40,292 nt of DNA from Lachnospiraceae bacterium (GTDB taxonomy: Bacteria > Bacillota_A > Clostridia > Lachnospirales > Lachnospiraceae), in NCBI GenBank assembly GCA_900764695.1, contig CAAFOY010000016.1, positions 1 to 40,292 on the forward strand, in the 5' to 3' direction. Below the pieces are notes generated by a model that had not been told where the DNA came from, did not search any database, and saw only the letters and a program-made list of their open reading frames with translations. The position numbers and the translations under genes were made by a program. Each line of letters opens with the position of its first letter. The first letter of the stretch is position 1. Below, piece by piece: positions 7,034-16,900 of the stretch.

Positions 7034-7936
7034 ATGAACAAAATGACAATATATTTTCATCTTCCGGGCTTGTTTGAATTTTATGACTTTTATAGTGTGT
7101 TTTTGCCCTTGTTTAGAGAACATAGAGAATATTTTTATGATTGGTGTGAAATTGGTTCGATATACGGTGCCCCGGCAGACTGTCTTTGGGGCGGTGGTCG
7201 TGCAGGTTTTGGAGAGTGTAATACTAAAGTTGTATTAAAACTTATGAATGAATACAACATTTCTCCAAGGCTTACATTTAGCAATTCATTGTTAAGAGAA
7301 GAGCATCTTTCAGACAAGAGGTGCAACGATTTATGTGAAATATTTTATAAAGAAAGCAAAGCGCAGAGTGGCATAATTGTACATTCGGATTTACTTTTGA
7401 ATTATTTGAAAAATAAATATCCGAATTTTTATTTTGTATCATCAACCACAAAAGTAATAACAGATTTTGAAGAGTTTAAAAGAGAAGTTAACAGGGAAGA
7501 ATTTAGTTATGTTGTACCTGATTTTCGATTAAATAAAGATTTTGAAAATTTAGAAGGATTAACTAAGACTCAGAAAAATAAAGTAGAATTTTTGTGCAAC
7601 GAATGTTGTTGGTTTGGATGTAAGGATAGGAAGAACTGTTACGAAGCTGTAAGCCGAAAAAACTTAGGAGAAAATCAAAAGGAGCATATATGTAAGTCAC
7701 CTACCGCTGAAAAGGGGTATCGCTTTTCAGAAGCAATGAAAAATCCGGGATTTATAAGCATAGATGACGTCGAAAATAAATATGTTCCAATGGGATTTTC
7801 TAACTTTAAAATTGAAGGCAGAAGTCTTGGAAGTGCGTTGATATTAGAATTTTTATTGTATTATATGACAAAGCCTGAATACCATATAAATGTTAGGGAA
7901 GAAATATATCTGGATAATATGCTTGATTTGTTTTAA
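7034..7936 (+). CDS. U32 peptidase-like protein, 300 aa
   Basis: Resembles the TIM-barrel part of the U32 peptidase/hydroxylase family: LTFSNSLL, a middle GIIVHSDLLLNYLKNKYP strand-helix unit, FVSSTTKVI, then YVVPDFRLN, followed by a cysteine cluster (C188, C191, C192, C196, C202; CNECCWFGCKDRKNC). In U32 proteins a similar cluster of cysteines binds an iron-sulfur centre. It is shorter than the usual ~400 residues and lacks a clear C-terminal accessory domain, so it belongs to a divergent branch. No membrane segment is seen. ATG 7034 is preceded by AGAGGG. It stands alone, with no accessory U32 partner gene nearby. Substrate and activity are unknown. Confidence 0.6.
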   Translation: MNKMTIYFHLPGLFEFYDFYSVFLPLFREHREYFYDWCEIGSIYGAPADCLWGGGRAGFGECNTKVVLKLMNEYNISPRLTFSNSLLREEHLSDKRCNDLCEIFYKESKAQSGIIVHSDLLLNYLKNKYPNFYFVSSTTKVITDFEEFKREVNREEFSYVVPDFRLNKDFENLEGLTKTQKNKVEFLCNECCWFGCKDRKNCYEAVSRKNLGENQKEHICKSPTAEKGYRFSEAMKNPGFISIDDVENKYVPMGFSNFKIEGRSLGSALILEFLLYYMTKPEYHINVREEIYLDNMLDLF

Positions 7937-8132
7937 AAGTGAAGTATATACAACTAATATCATTAATGCTATGCTTAGGAGCAGCAGGAACCAACAAAAA
8001 CAAAAAAGATTCAGAGTAGTTCATTAAATATACACAGATTACTGGTTTAATATTAGTATAAATAATAGAAGATAATTGAATATAAATCAGCCAGAGAAAA
8101 ATTCAGTAGCAAACAATAGGCAGATTTTTGAA

Positions 8133-8223
8133 ATTTTGCGAGTATAGTGTAAAGCGATAAACCTACTGTTTGAGCCGTAGGCGAGTTTAGGTTTTCGCTT
8201 TACAATAGACGACGGAGCAAAAT
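8133..8223. repeat. nested inverted-repeat (fold-back) element
   Basis: The outer arms ATTTTGC (8133-8139) and GCAAAAT (8217-8223) enclose a stronger hairpin, GTAAAGCGA (from 8149) with TCGCTTTAC (to 8203), and inside that CCTAC with GTAGG. The whole 91 bases can fold back in either strand. It lies in the 368-base gap between the U32-like gene and the response regulator. The element has no U-run and looks more like a dispersed intergenic repeat than a terminator. Confidence 0.65.
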
Positions 8224-8304
8224 GAAAAAATCAACGTGTTTGCAATAAATTTTTCTCAGGGGATTAGGTTTTGCCAATTATCTAAAGTGCTATGGAGGAA
8301 TATT

Positions 8305-8982
8305 ATGAAACAATTAAAGATTCTTGTTGTAGATGATGAAGATAGAATGAGAAAGCTTGTAAGAGACTTTCTTGTAAGAAAACAATATGAAGTAGTGGAA
8401 GCATCCAACGGTGAAGAAGCTGTAGATGTGTTCGTGGAGAGCAATGATATTGACCTTATTATTTTGGATGTTATGATGCCTAAGATGGATGGATGGGAAG
8501 CCTGCAGGGAGATTAGAAAGATTTCTAAGGTTCCAATTATTATGCTGACAGCAAAGAGCGAGGAAAGTGATGAGTTGCTTGGCTTTGAACTTGGGGTTGA
8601 CGAGTACATTTCAAAACCGTTCAGTCCGAGAATTCTTGTGGCAAGAGTTGATGCAATCCTTAGAAGAACTAATAATATAGGTCAGGATCAGATTGAACAG
8701 GCTGGAGATATTGAAATAAACAAGGCGGCTCATATTGTTACAGTAAAGGGGGAACCTATTGAACTTAGTTTTAAGGAATTTGAATTGTTATCATATTTCA
8801 TACAAAATAAAGGAATTGCTTTATCAAGAGAGAATATTCTTAATAATGTATGGAATTATGATTATTTTGGAGATGCAAGAACTATTGATACCCACGTTAA
8901 AAAACTAAGAAATAAGCTTGGAGAATGTGGCAAATACATAGTTACAATTTGGGGTATGGGATACAAATTCGAGGTTAACTAA
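8305..8982 (+). CDS. OmpR-family response regulator, 225 aa
   Basis: Receiver domain (residues 1-120) with acidic pocket DDE at 10-12, phospho-acceptor D55 in LIILDVMMPKMDG, threonine in IIMLTAK and lysine in ISKPF. It is followed by a winged-helix DNA-binding domain (about 130-223) with the ELLSYF…LSRENILNNVW, RTIDTHVKKLRNKL and GMGYKFE motifs of the OmpR/PhoB class. ATG 8305 has TATGGAGGA 5-8 bases upstream; an open frame reaching further back to 8236 runs through sequence without a ribosome site. The stop TAA shares its last base with the kinase ATG (TAATG at 8980-8984), so the pair is translationally coupled. The target genes are unknown. Confidence 0.95.
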   Translation: MKQLKILVVDDEDRMRKLVRDFLVRKQYEVVEASNGEEAVDVFVESNDIDLIILDVMMPKMDGWEACREIRKISKVPIIMLTAKSEESDELLGFELGVDEYISKPFSPRILVARVDAILRRTNNIGQDQIEQAGDIEINKAAHIVTVKGEPIELSFKEFELLSYFIQNKGIALSRENILNNVWNYDYFGDARTIDTHVKKLRNKLGECGKYIVTIWGMGYKFEVN

Positions 8983-10502
8983 TGAAGGATATAGATAAGA
9001 ATAAAATGAAACATACCATCGGTTACAAGATGACCGTAATTATAGTGGCAATCATGGGATTATCCCTGATTGCTGCTAGTATATTTAGCAGCTTTTTCTT
9101 AAGCAAGTATTATAAGAAAACAAAGCAAGATTCTATTAAGAAAGTATATAATGAGTTAATAAAAATAACTCAGGATGATTCAGATATAGAAAACAGTGAT
9201 GATGTTTCCATACTTAACAATATATGTGAAAAAGCCGGAGCTACTATGATTGTAGTTGATAGTGCCGGGGAATCTATTTATGATTACGGTGCCGGAAAAA
9301 TGCTTGCGGACCGTTGGAAGGATATGATTTTTGGTAGTAATACTAAGCAGAAGGAAGAGCCAAAGATTATAGAAAAAAATGACAAATACACTATTCAATC
9401 TACAGTGGACAGATTTTCTGCCAATCAATACTATGAGCTTTCAGGAGGTGTATCTTCGGGAAACTACGTAGTTATAAGAATGTCAGTGGAAAGCTTTAGG
9501 GAAAGTATAGCTATTGCAAATAAGTTTTATTTAGGTGTTGGAATATCACTTATTCTTGTAACAACAATTATTATTATTGGGATAACAAGAAAGTATACAC
9601 AGCCTCTTTTGCAGTTAGCTGATATTTCAAAAAGAATGTCAGAACTTGATTTTAATGTAAAATATGCAGATGAGAGAGATGATGAAATTGGTGTTCTTGG
9701 AGAGAGCATGAATGAAATGTCTGACAAGCTTGAAACAGCTATTTCGGAACTAAAGTCTGCCAACTTGCAGCTTCACAAGGATATTGCAAAGAAGGAAGAA
9801 GTAGATGAGATGAGAAAAGAATTTATTTCAAATGTTTCTCACGAATTAAAAACACCTATTGCACTTATTCAGGGTTATGCAGAGGGACTTCAGGAAAGTA
9901 TAAGTGATAATCCGGAGGATATGGATTACTACTGCGATGTTATTATTGATGAAGCCGGCAAGATGAATAAGATGGTTAAGAATCTTTTAACGTTAAATCA
10001 ATTGGAATTTGGTAATGGCAGTGTAAATATGGAAAGATTTGACATTACATCTGTTATAGCCGGTGTAATTCATTCTATGCAAATTAAGGCTAATGAAAAG
10101 CAGGTTAATATTGAATTTAATCAAATGGAACCTATTTACGTTTGGGCAGATGAGTTCCAGATTGAAGAGGTTATTACTAATTATTTAAGTAATGCTTTAA
10201 ATCATGTTGACGAAAATAGAATAATTCAAGTGAAAATTCAGGAAAAAAATGGTATAGTAAGGGTATCTGTTTTTAACACAGGGAAAAATATACCTGAAAA
10301 TGAGCTTGAAAATATATGGATTAAGTTCTACAAAGTAGACAAGGCCAGAACAAGAGCTTATGGTGGCAACGGTATAGGATTATCTATAGTTAAAGCCATT
10401 ATGGACAGACACGAAAAAAAATGTGGAGCAATTAACAGACCGGATGGTGTTGAATTTTGGTTTGAGCTTGATTGCAATTCATTAGAGAAAGGGACTGAAT
10501 AA
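8982..10502 (+). CDS. sensor histidine kinase, 506 aa
   Basis: Membrane sensor and partner of the upstream regulator. Membrane helices lie at about residues 15-42 and 183-205, enclosing a ~140-residue extracytoplasmic sensor. HAMP follows at about 205-260, then the HisKA domain with phospho-accepting H287 in ISNVSHELKTPIALI. The ATPase domain shows the N box (EVITNYLSNALNH), a divergent G1 region (VSVFNTGKNIPE) and the G2 loop (GGNGIGLSIVKAI). This is the common PhoR/WalK-like layout without PAS. The stop (10500-10502) is immediately followed by the hisH ATG at 10503, so the two-component genes and hisHF are probably one transcript. The signal sensed is not apparent. Confidence 0.95.
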   Translation: MKDIDKNKMKHTIGYKMTVIIVAIMGLSLIAASIFSSFFLSKYYKKTKQDSIKKVYNELIKITQDDSDIENSDDVSILNNICEKAGATMIVVDSAGESIYDYGAGKMLADRWKDMIFGSNTKQKEEPKIIEKNDKYTIQSTVDRFSANQYYELSGGVSSGNYVVIRMSVESFRESIAIANKFYLGVGISLILVTTIIIIGITRKYTQPLLQLADISKRMSELDFNVKYADERDDEIGVLGESMNEMSDKLETAISELKSANLQLHKDIAKKEEVDEMRKEFISNVSHELKTPIALIQGYAEGLQESISDNPEDMDYYCDVIIDEAGKMNKMVKNLLTLNQLEFGNGSVNMERFDITSVIAGVIHSMQIKANEKQVNIEFNQMEPIYVWADEFQIEEVITNYLSNALNHVDENRIIQVKIQEKNGIVRVSVFNTGKNIPENELENIWIKFYKVDKARTRAYGGNGIGLSIVKAIMDRHEKKCGAINRPDGVEFWFELDCNSLEKGTE

Positions 10503-11108
10503 ATGATAGCAATTATTGACTATGATGCAGGCAACATTAAAAGCGTGGAGAAGGCATTTCAGTATATAGGAGAAGATACTGTAGTATCAAGAGACAAGGA
10601 TGTTATTCTTTCAGCAGATAAGGTAGTTCTTCCGGGAGTTGGTTCTTTCGGAGATGCAATGGAGAAATTGAGAGATTATGATCTTATTGATACAATCAAT
10701 AAGGTTGTGGAAAATAACACACCTTTTCTTGGAATATGCTTAGGACTTCAGCTTTTATTCGAAAGCAGTGATGAAACTCCGGGAGTGGAAGGACTTGGAA
10801 TTTTAAAAGGAAAGATTCTTAGAATACCTGACAAGCCGGGATTTAAGATTCCACATATTGGATGGAACTCTTTGGAACTTACTAATAACGGAAGATTATT
10901 TAAAGGCATTGAAGAACAGTCTTATGTTTATTTTGTACATTCATATTATTTGGAAGCAGAAGATGAGCAGATAGTTAAGGCTTCAACAGATTATGTTACA
11001 CATATTCATGCATCTGTTGAAAGTGGTAATGTTTTTGCATGCCAGTTTCACCCTGAAAAGAGTGGTGATGTAGGACTTCAGATTTTAAAGAATTTTGCGG
11101 CATTATAA
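10503..11108 (+). CDS. hisH: imidazole glycerol phosphate synthase, glutaminase subunit HisH
   Basis: Class I glutamine amidotransferase that releases ammonia for HisF; together they convert PRFAR to imidazole-glycerol phosphate and AICAR in histidine synthesis. Visible motifs are the N-terminal IIDYDAGNIKSV, the PGVGSFGDAM oxyanion region, nucleophile C79 in FLGICLGLQLL, and the His/Glu pair in CQFHPEKSG near the end. The length, 201 residues, is normal. ATG 10503 directly abuts the kinase stop; AAAGGGA about 6 bases upstream within the kinase end serves as ribosome site. hisF follows after 20 bases. The remaining his genes are not in the window, so the pathway is split in this genome. Confidence 0.96.
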   Translation: MIAIIDYDAGNIKSVEKAFQYIGEDTVVSRDKDVILSADKVVLPGVGSFGDAMEKLRDYDLIDTINKVVENNTPFLGICLGLQLLFESSDETPGVEGLGILKGKILRIPDKPGFKIPHIGWNSLELTNNGRLFKGIEEQSYVYFVHSYYLEAEDEQIVKASTDYVTHIHASVESGNVFACQFHPEKSGDVGLQILKNFAAL

Positions 11109-11128
11109 TATAGATTTGGGAGAGAAAT

Positions 11129-11890
11129 ATGCATACAAAGAGAATTATTCCATGTTTGGATGTAAATAACAATAGAGTTGTAAAAGGTACTAATTTTGTG
11201 AATTTAAAAGATGCAGGTGATCCTGTTGAAGTTGCAAAAGCTTATAACAAGGCAGGAGCGGATGAACTTGTATTTTTAGATATTACTGCGTCTTCTGACC
11301 ATAGACATACTGTTACGGATTTGGTAAGAAGAGTGGCAGAACAGGTTTTTATTCCGTTTACTGTTGGTGGAGGAATTAGAACTGTGGACGATTTTAAGGA
11401 ACTTTTAAGAGAGGGCGCTGACAAGATTTCAATTAATTCATCAGCTATTATGAATCCTAATCTTATAAGTGAAGCGGCTGACAAGTTTGGGAGTCAGTGC
11501 GTTGTAGTTGCCATTGACGCTAAGAGACGTGAAGATGGTAGCGGCTGGAATATATACAAGAACGGTGGACGTGTGGATATGGGCATTGATGCTGTTGAAT
11601 GGGCAATGAAGGTTGATAAACTTGGAGCAGGAGAGATTTTGCTTACAAGTATGGATTGTGACGGAGTGAAGCAGGGCTATGACATTGAACTTACAAAGAT
11701 TATAGCTGAAAATGTTTCTGTTCCTGTTATTGCTTCAGGTGGAGCTGGAACTATGGAGCATTTTTATGATGCATTAACAGAGGGAAAGGCTGACGCAGCT
11801 CTTGCAGCTTCATTATTCCATTACAAAGAATTGGAAATTAATGATTTAAAACATTATTTAGATGGTAAGGGAGTGCCGGTACGTTTGTAG
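11129..11890 (+). CDS. hisF: imidazole glycerol phosphate synthase, cyclase subunit HisF
   Basis: A (beta/alpha)8 barrel that uses HisH-derived ammonia to close the imidazole ring. The catalytic aspartates are present: D11 in [15 protein letters not shown] and the aspartate of [11 protein letters not shown] at about residue 130. Phosphate-binding loops are [10 protein letters not shown] and [11 protein letters not shown]. The length of 253 is standard. GGGAGAG precedes ATG 11129. The product AICAR links histidine and purine synthesis. The next gene starts 18 bases downstream with no terminator between them. Confidence 0.97.
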   Translation: MHTKRIIPCLDVNNNRVVKGTNFVNLKDAGDPVEVAKAYNKAGADELVFLDITASSDHRHTVTDLVRRVAEQVFIPFTVGGGIRTVDDFKELLREGADKISINSSAIMNPNLISEAADKFGSQCVVVAIDAKRREDGSGWNIYKNGGRVDMGIDAVEWAMKVDKLGAGEILLTSMDCDGVKQGYDIELTKIIAENVSVPVIASGGAGTMEHFYDALTEGKADAALAASLFHYKELEINDLKHYLDGKGVPVRL

Positions 11891-11908
11891 AAACGTAGAT
11901 ACTTAAAG

Positions 11909-12787
11909 ATGAAATATTATTTTATTATTAATCCTAACAGTGGAAAAATAGACACAAATCAGTTTGAACAGAGGATTTTAAAGGAATGTTCAAAAGAAAA
12001 AATTAAATACAAAATATTCTATACACATAATGCAGGGGATGCAAAGAAGTTTGCAAAAAAAATACCTGATGAAGAATGTGTTGTTTTTTCTGTCGGTGGA
12101 GATGGCAATTTAAATGCAGTTCTAAACGGGTTGGCAGGTTCTAAGAACAAGATTCTTGGAAATATTCCAACAGGCAGTGGAAATGATTTTGAAAGAACAC
12201 TTAACCAATATGATGACGGAATACATGATTTTGATTTTGGAATTATTAATGGAAGACATTTTATTAATGTTGCCTGTGTAGGACTTGATGCTGATGTGGC
12301 TAACAATATTTCATGGATTAGGAAGAAAAAATGGATTCCGGTAAGCCAGCGCTACAATGCCAGCATTTTGTATACTTTTATTAAATATGAATTTAAAAAA
12401 GTAAAAGTACAGATAGACGATAATCAAAGTTTTGAAAACCAATGCACAATACTTGCCATATGCAATGGTCAATATTATGGTGGAGGTTTTAGAATGGCAC
12501 CCCACGCTACACTTGACGATGGATTATTTGATGTATATTTTGTGGAAAAAATGCCAAAGGTTAAGGTTTTACCATTGTTTGTAAAACTGCTAAGCGCAAA
12601 GCATGAAAAATCTCCGAAGATTAAGAAATATCAAGGGAAAAAAGTGGTTATTGACAGCGATAAGAGATACACTTTTAATGTTGACGGAGAAATGGTAACG
12701 GATAATCATTTTGAAATAGAAATGAGAAAAAATGCAGTAAAGGTTTTCTGCAATAAGGAATTTGTGGAAAGAATAATAGGAAAGTAA
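11909..12787 (+). CDS. diacylglycerol/lipid kinase family protein (DgkB/YegS/BmrU type), 292 aa
   Basis: Phosphorylates diacylglycerol or a related lipid at the cytoplasmic face of the membrane. Diagnostic motifs are YFIINPNSGK at the start, the ATP-binding VFSVGGDGNLNAVLNGL loop (GGDGN where many members have GGDGT) and PTGSGNDFERTL. The C-terminal beta domain contains GGGFRMAPHATLDDGLFDVYF and NVDGEM, as in this family. There is no membrane segment. Only a weak ribosome site precedes ATG 11909, consistent with coupling to hisF 18 bases upstream. The exact lipid is not predictable. The gene is probably carried along in the two-component/hisHF transcript. Confidence 0.9.
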   Translation: MKYYFIINPNSGKIDTNQFEQRILKECSKEKIKYKIFYTHNAGDAKKFAKKIPDEECVVFSVGGDGNLNAVLNGLAGSKNKILGNIPTGSGNDFERTLNQYDDGIHDFDFGIINGRHFINVACVGLDADVANNISWIRKKKWIPVSQRYNASILYTFIKYEFKKVKVQIDDNQSFENQCTILAICNGQYYGGGFRMAPHATLDDGLFDVYFVEKMPKVKVLPLFVKLLSAKHEKSPKIKKYQGKKVVIDSDKRYTFNVDGEMVTDNHFEIEMRKNAVKVFCNKEFVERIIGK

Positions 12788-12901
12788 CAGGACAAAGTTA
12801 TAATGTAGATACACTGGTTAGGGTGTAATTTAACAAAGGATAATATGAAAAATAATACCAATTATCAATAATGAAGGTAATATTGAAACGAGGAATAGGA
12901 A

Positions 12902-13576
12902 ATGTCAATGATATATAACGATTGGCTTGTGCCTTTAAAGAAGGAGTTTTCAAAGCCATATTATAAAGATTTATTCGAATTTGTAAAAAATGAATACAGT
13001 ACTACAGTGGTATATCCACCTGCAGATGATATTTTTAATGCATTTCATTTTACACCTCTTAAAGATGTAAAAGTTTTGCTTTTGGGACAGGATCCATATC
13101 ATAATGTGCATCAGGCTCATGGTTTGAGTTTTTCTGTTTTGCCGGGTAACGACATACCTCCTTCACTTAAAAATATTTATCAGGAATTGCATGATGACTT
13201 AGGTTGCTATATTCCTAATAATGGATATTTAAAGAAATGGGCAGACCAGGGAGTGTTGTTGCTTAACACAGTTCTTACTGTAAGAGCACATCAGGCTAAC
13301 TCTCATCAGGGAAAAGGATGGGAACAGTTTACAGATGCAGTAATTGAAGCTGTAAATGCTCAGGACAGACCTATAGTTATCTTTTTGTGGGGCGCACCTG
13401 CCGGCAGAAAAGCTAAGATGTTAACTAATCCTAAGCATTTGGTCTTGAAAGCACCACATCCAAGTCCATTGTCAGCATATAGGGGATTCTTTGGCTGCAA
13501 ACATTTCAGCAAGGCAAACGAATTTTTAAAAGCTAACGGTGTTGAACCTATTGACTGGCAGATTGAAAATATATAG
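12902..13576 (+). CDS. ung: uracil-DNA glycosylase, family 1
   Basis: Removes uracil from DNA as the first step of base-excision repair. The water-activating aspartate is D64 in LLGQDPYHN, the DNA-intercalation loop is HPSPLSAYRGF (H186), and the uracil-specificity asparagine lies in VLLLNTVLTV. The length, 224 residues, is usual. The frame begins MSM; ATG 12902 has AGGAATAGGA just upstream, and ATG 12908 is an alternative. The 114-base gap behind it holds only AT-rich sequence, so it may have its own promoter, but none was clear. Confidence 0.97.
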   Translation: MSMIYNDWLVPLKKEFSKPYYKDLFEFVKNEYSTTVVYPPADDIFNAFHFTPLKDVKVLLLGQDPYHNVHQAHGLSFSVLPGNDIPPSLKNIYQELHDDLGCYIPNNGYLKKWADQGVLLLNTVLTVRAHQANSHQGKGWEQFTDAVIEAVNAQDRPIVIFLWGAPAGRKAKMLTNPKHLVLKAPHPSPLSAYRGFFGCKHFSKANEFLKANGVEPIDWQIENI

Positions 13577-13623
13577 TTGAAAAGATATTAAATAAATATC
13601 ATGATTGCATAAGTAGAAACTAT

Positions 13624-13833
13624 TTGTGCAAGCTAATAAACAGAGAAAGCAACATCCTTCTTCTTGACGAGCCGACAAACCACCTTGACGTAAATGCAAA
13701 GGACGAATTAAAGCGTGCTCTTATGACATATAAAGGCAGTATTTTAATGGTGTGTCACGAACCGGACTTCTATGAAGAATGGGCAACAGACATCTGGGAT
13801 GTAAGCAAGTGGACAACAAAAATAGATATGTAA
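13624..13833 (+). pseudogene. C-terminal fragment of an ABC-F ATPase
   Basis: About 69 codons match the end of the second nucleotide-binding domain of ABC-F ribosome-protection/translation factors. The Walker B segment is LLLDEPTNHLD, then KDELKRALMTYKGSILMVCHE with the H-loop histidine and the normal ending (DIWDVSKW). Everything before Walker B is missing: P-loop, signature and the whole first half. The first codon of the frame is TTG with no ribosome site. A full gene is ~500-600 residues, so this is a deletion scar that kept the natural 3' end and terminator. Confidence 0.8.
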
Positions 13834-13835
13834 AA

Positions 13836-13869
13836 ATAAAAGGGCTATCCATCGCGGTAGCCCTTTTAT
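13836..13869. terminator. intrinsic terminator between convergent units
   Basis: ATAAAAGGGCTA (13836-13847) pairs with TAGCCCTTTTAT (13858-13869), a 12-bp perfect stem with a 10-base loop. The A-rich left and T-rich right arms allow use from both directions, serving the ung/ABC-F side and possibly the activase on the minus strand. Confidence 0.85.
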
Positions 13870-13921
13870 AAAATATTAGAATACTAATATATCAATTTAT
13901 TCAATTCTAAACCTATAAAGC

Positions 13922-16900
13922 CTATTTCTTCCCAATCTTTTTGTTTGCTGTTGCAAGCATTAATTTGATACGGTTAAGCTGGTTAACTTCACTGGCACCA
14001 GGATCGTAGTCAACGGCTACGATGTTTGCTTCAGGATGCTGTGCACGAAGTTTCTTAATAACACCCTTACCAACGATGTGGTTAGGAAGACAAGCGAAAG
14101 GCTGTGTACAAACAATGTTTGGAACACCGTCGTGGATTAAGTGAAGCATCTCACCTGTTAAGAACCATCCTTCACCGGTCTGGTTACCTATTGAAACAAC
14201 ATCTTCAGCCATTTTACTCATTTCCCAAATATCAGCAGTAGGAGTAAAGTGCTTACTTTCTATAAGAGCTTTCTTTGCAGAACCTCTCATCCATTCAATA
14301 GCTTTAATTCCAAGGTTATTCATTCTAATAATACTCTTGTCAAAACCTAATTTTTCAACCTTAAATGTTGCATTTCTAAATCCATAAAGGAAGAAGTCAA
14401 CAAGGTCAGGCATAACAGCCTCGGCACCTTCTGATTCAAGCAATTCAACTAAGTTATTGTTAGCTGTAGGAGAGAACTTAACAAGAATTTCACCTACAAT
14501 ACCAACTCTAGGTTTCTTAATATCTTTTACAGGAATAGCATCGAATTCTTCAACAATCTTCTTCATATTCTTCTTGAAACGATGAATCCCAAAACTATTA
14601 TCTGAAAGCTCTTTGCAAAGCTTGTATTCCCATTTTTTATGTAAAGCATTAGTTTCTCCAGGATTAACTTCGTAAGGTCTTGTTCTGTAAACAACACGCA
14701 TAAATAAGTCACCATAGAGGCAGGCTTCAACAGCTTTTAGTGCAAGCTTTGGAGTGATTTTGAAACCGCTATGATGTTCAAGTCCACTTAAACTTAATGA
14801 CAATACAGGAATTTGGGACATACCGGCTTTTTCCAAAGCTCTTCTTATAAATCCAATATAGTTAGTAGCACGACATCCACCACCTGTCTGAGAAATAACT
14901 ACGGCAGTTTTGTTCAAATCATATTTGCCGGAAAGGAGAGCATTCATTATCTGACCAACAACTATAAGAGAAGGATAACATGCATCATTGTTAACATATT
15001 TTAAACCTGTGTCAATACATGATTTGTTACTTTCCATTACCTCAAAATTATATCCACAAGCATTAAATGCAGCCTGTAACATTGTGAAATGAATTGGACT
15101 CATCTGAGGACAAAGAATAGTATAATTGTCATCACGCATCTGCTTAGTAAATTCAACTTTATTAAATGATGAAGGCTGAATGTAACGTTCAAAATGATTT
15201 TCGCTACGTTCCCTAATTGCAGCAAGTAAAGAACGAACTCTGATTCTTGCAGCACCAAGGTTGTTAACTTCATCAATCTTTAATACTGTGTAAATCTTTC
15301 CTGATTTTGTAAGAATATCACTTACACAGTCTGTTGTAACTGCATCCAAACCACAACCAAAAGAGTTTAACTGAATCAAATCAAGATCATCTCTTGTTTT
15401 AACAAAGTTTGCGGCTTTGTAAAGACGTGAGTGATACATCCACTGGTCAGAAACAATTAAAGGTCTTTCAACATCAGCAAGATGTGAAACTGAATCTTCT
15501 GTAAGAACAGCAAGACCATATGAGTTAATCATTTCAGGAATTCCGTGGTTGATTTCAGGATCAACGTGGTATGGACGACCGGCAAGAACAATACCTCTAC
15601 GTCCTGTTTCTTCCATATATTTAAGAGTTTCTTCACCCTTTTTCATCATGTCATTACGTGAAGCAATAAGTTCATCCCATGCTTTGTGAGAAGCACTCTT
15701 AATTTCATCTTCTTTAATGCCAAGAGCTGTAAATTCTTCAACAAGTCGTTTTGTAAGAATTTCTTCATTTGTAAATGCCATAAAAGGATTCATAAAATTA
15801 ATTGAAGAATCTTCTAAAGCTTCAACGTTGTTCTTAATATTTTCAGCATAAGATGTAACAATAGGACAGTTGTAATGGTTGTTAGCATCAGGTGTTTCAT
15901 TTCTCTCATATGGAATACATGGATAGAAAATAAATTTTGCACCGTTTTGTAATAACCACTCAATATGTCCATGAGAAATCTTAGCAGGATAACATTCAGA
16001 TTCACTAGGAATTGATTCAATACCCATTTCGTAAATCTTATGTGATGACTTAGGAGAAAGCATTACACTGTATCCTAATTCTTTAAAGAATGTTGCCCAA
16101 AATGGGAAGTTTTCGTACATATTTAGAACTCTTGGAATACCAACAACACCTCGTGGAGCGTTTTCAGGAGCCAAAGGTTCATAATCAAACATTCTATGAT
16201 ATTTATATTCAAAAAGGTTTGGAATGTGATCTTTGTTCTTAACACCACCAATACCTTTCTCACATCTGTTACCACTAATAAATCTACGTCCGTCAGAGAA
16301 TTTATTAATTGTAAGAAGACATGCGTTAGTACATCCCTTACATCTTGTCATTGAAGTAGTGTAATCAAAAGATTCTAACTGTTCCAATGAAAGGATAGTA
16401 GTTTCCTGTCCTTTATATCTTTCTTTTGCAATAAGAGCAGCACCGAAAGCACCCATAATACCTGCAATATCCGGGCGAATAGCTTGGCAACCTGCAATTT
16501 TTTCAAAACTTCTAAGAACTGCATCGTTGTAGAATGTACCACCCTGAACAACAACCTTACGTCCTAAATCCTTTGCGTCAGAAATTTTAATAACTTTGTA
16601 TAAAGCATTTTTTATAACTGAATAAGCAAGACCTGAAGAAATATCTGCAACAGTAGCGCCTTCTTTCTGTGCCTGCTTAACATTAGAGTTCATAAATACA
16701 GTACATCTTGTACCAAGGTCAGTAGGATTACTTGCAAATAAGGCTTCCTTAGCAAAATCCTGAACAGAGTAATTTAATGATTTGGCAAAAGTTTCAATGA
16801 AAGAACCACAACCTGAAGAGCAGGCTTCATTAAGCTGAACGCTGTCTACAGAATTGTTTTTGATTTTAATACATTTCATATCCTGTCCGCCGATATCAAG

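Noticed and set aside
7939..8019. 26-residue peptide gene (GTG start, hydrophobic beginning) after the U32-like gene
   Set aside because: No ribosome site and no recognisable peptide pattern; too little to support as a gene.
8236..8304. Longer N-terminus for the response regulator from GTG 8236
   Set aside because: The receiver domain begins normally at ATG 8305, which has a strong ribosome site, and the extra residues match nothing.
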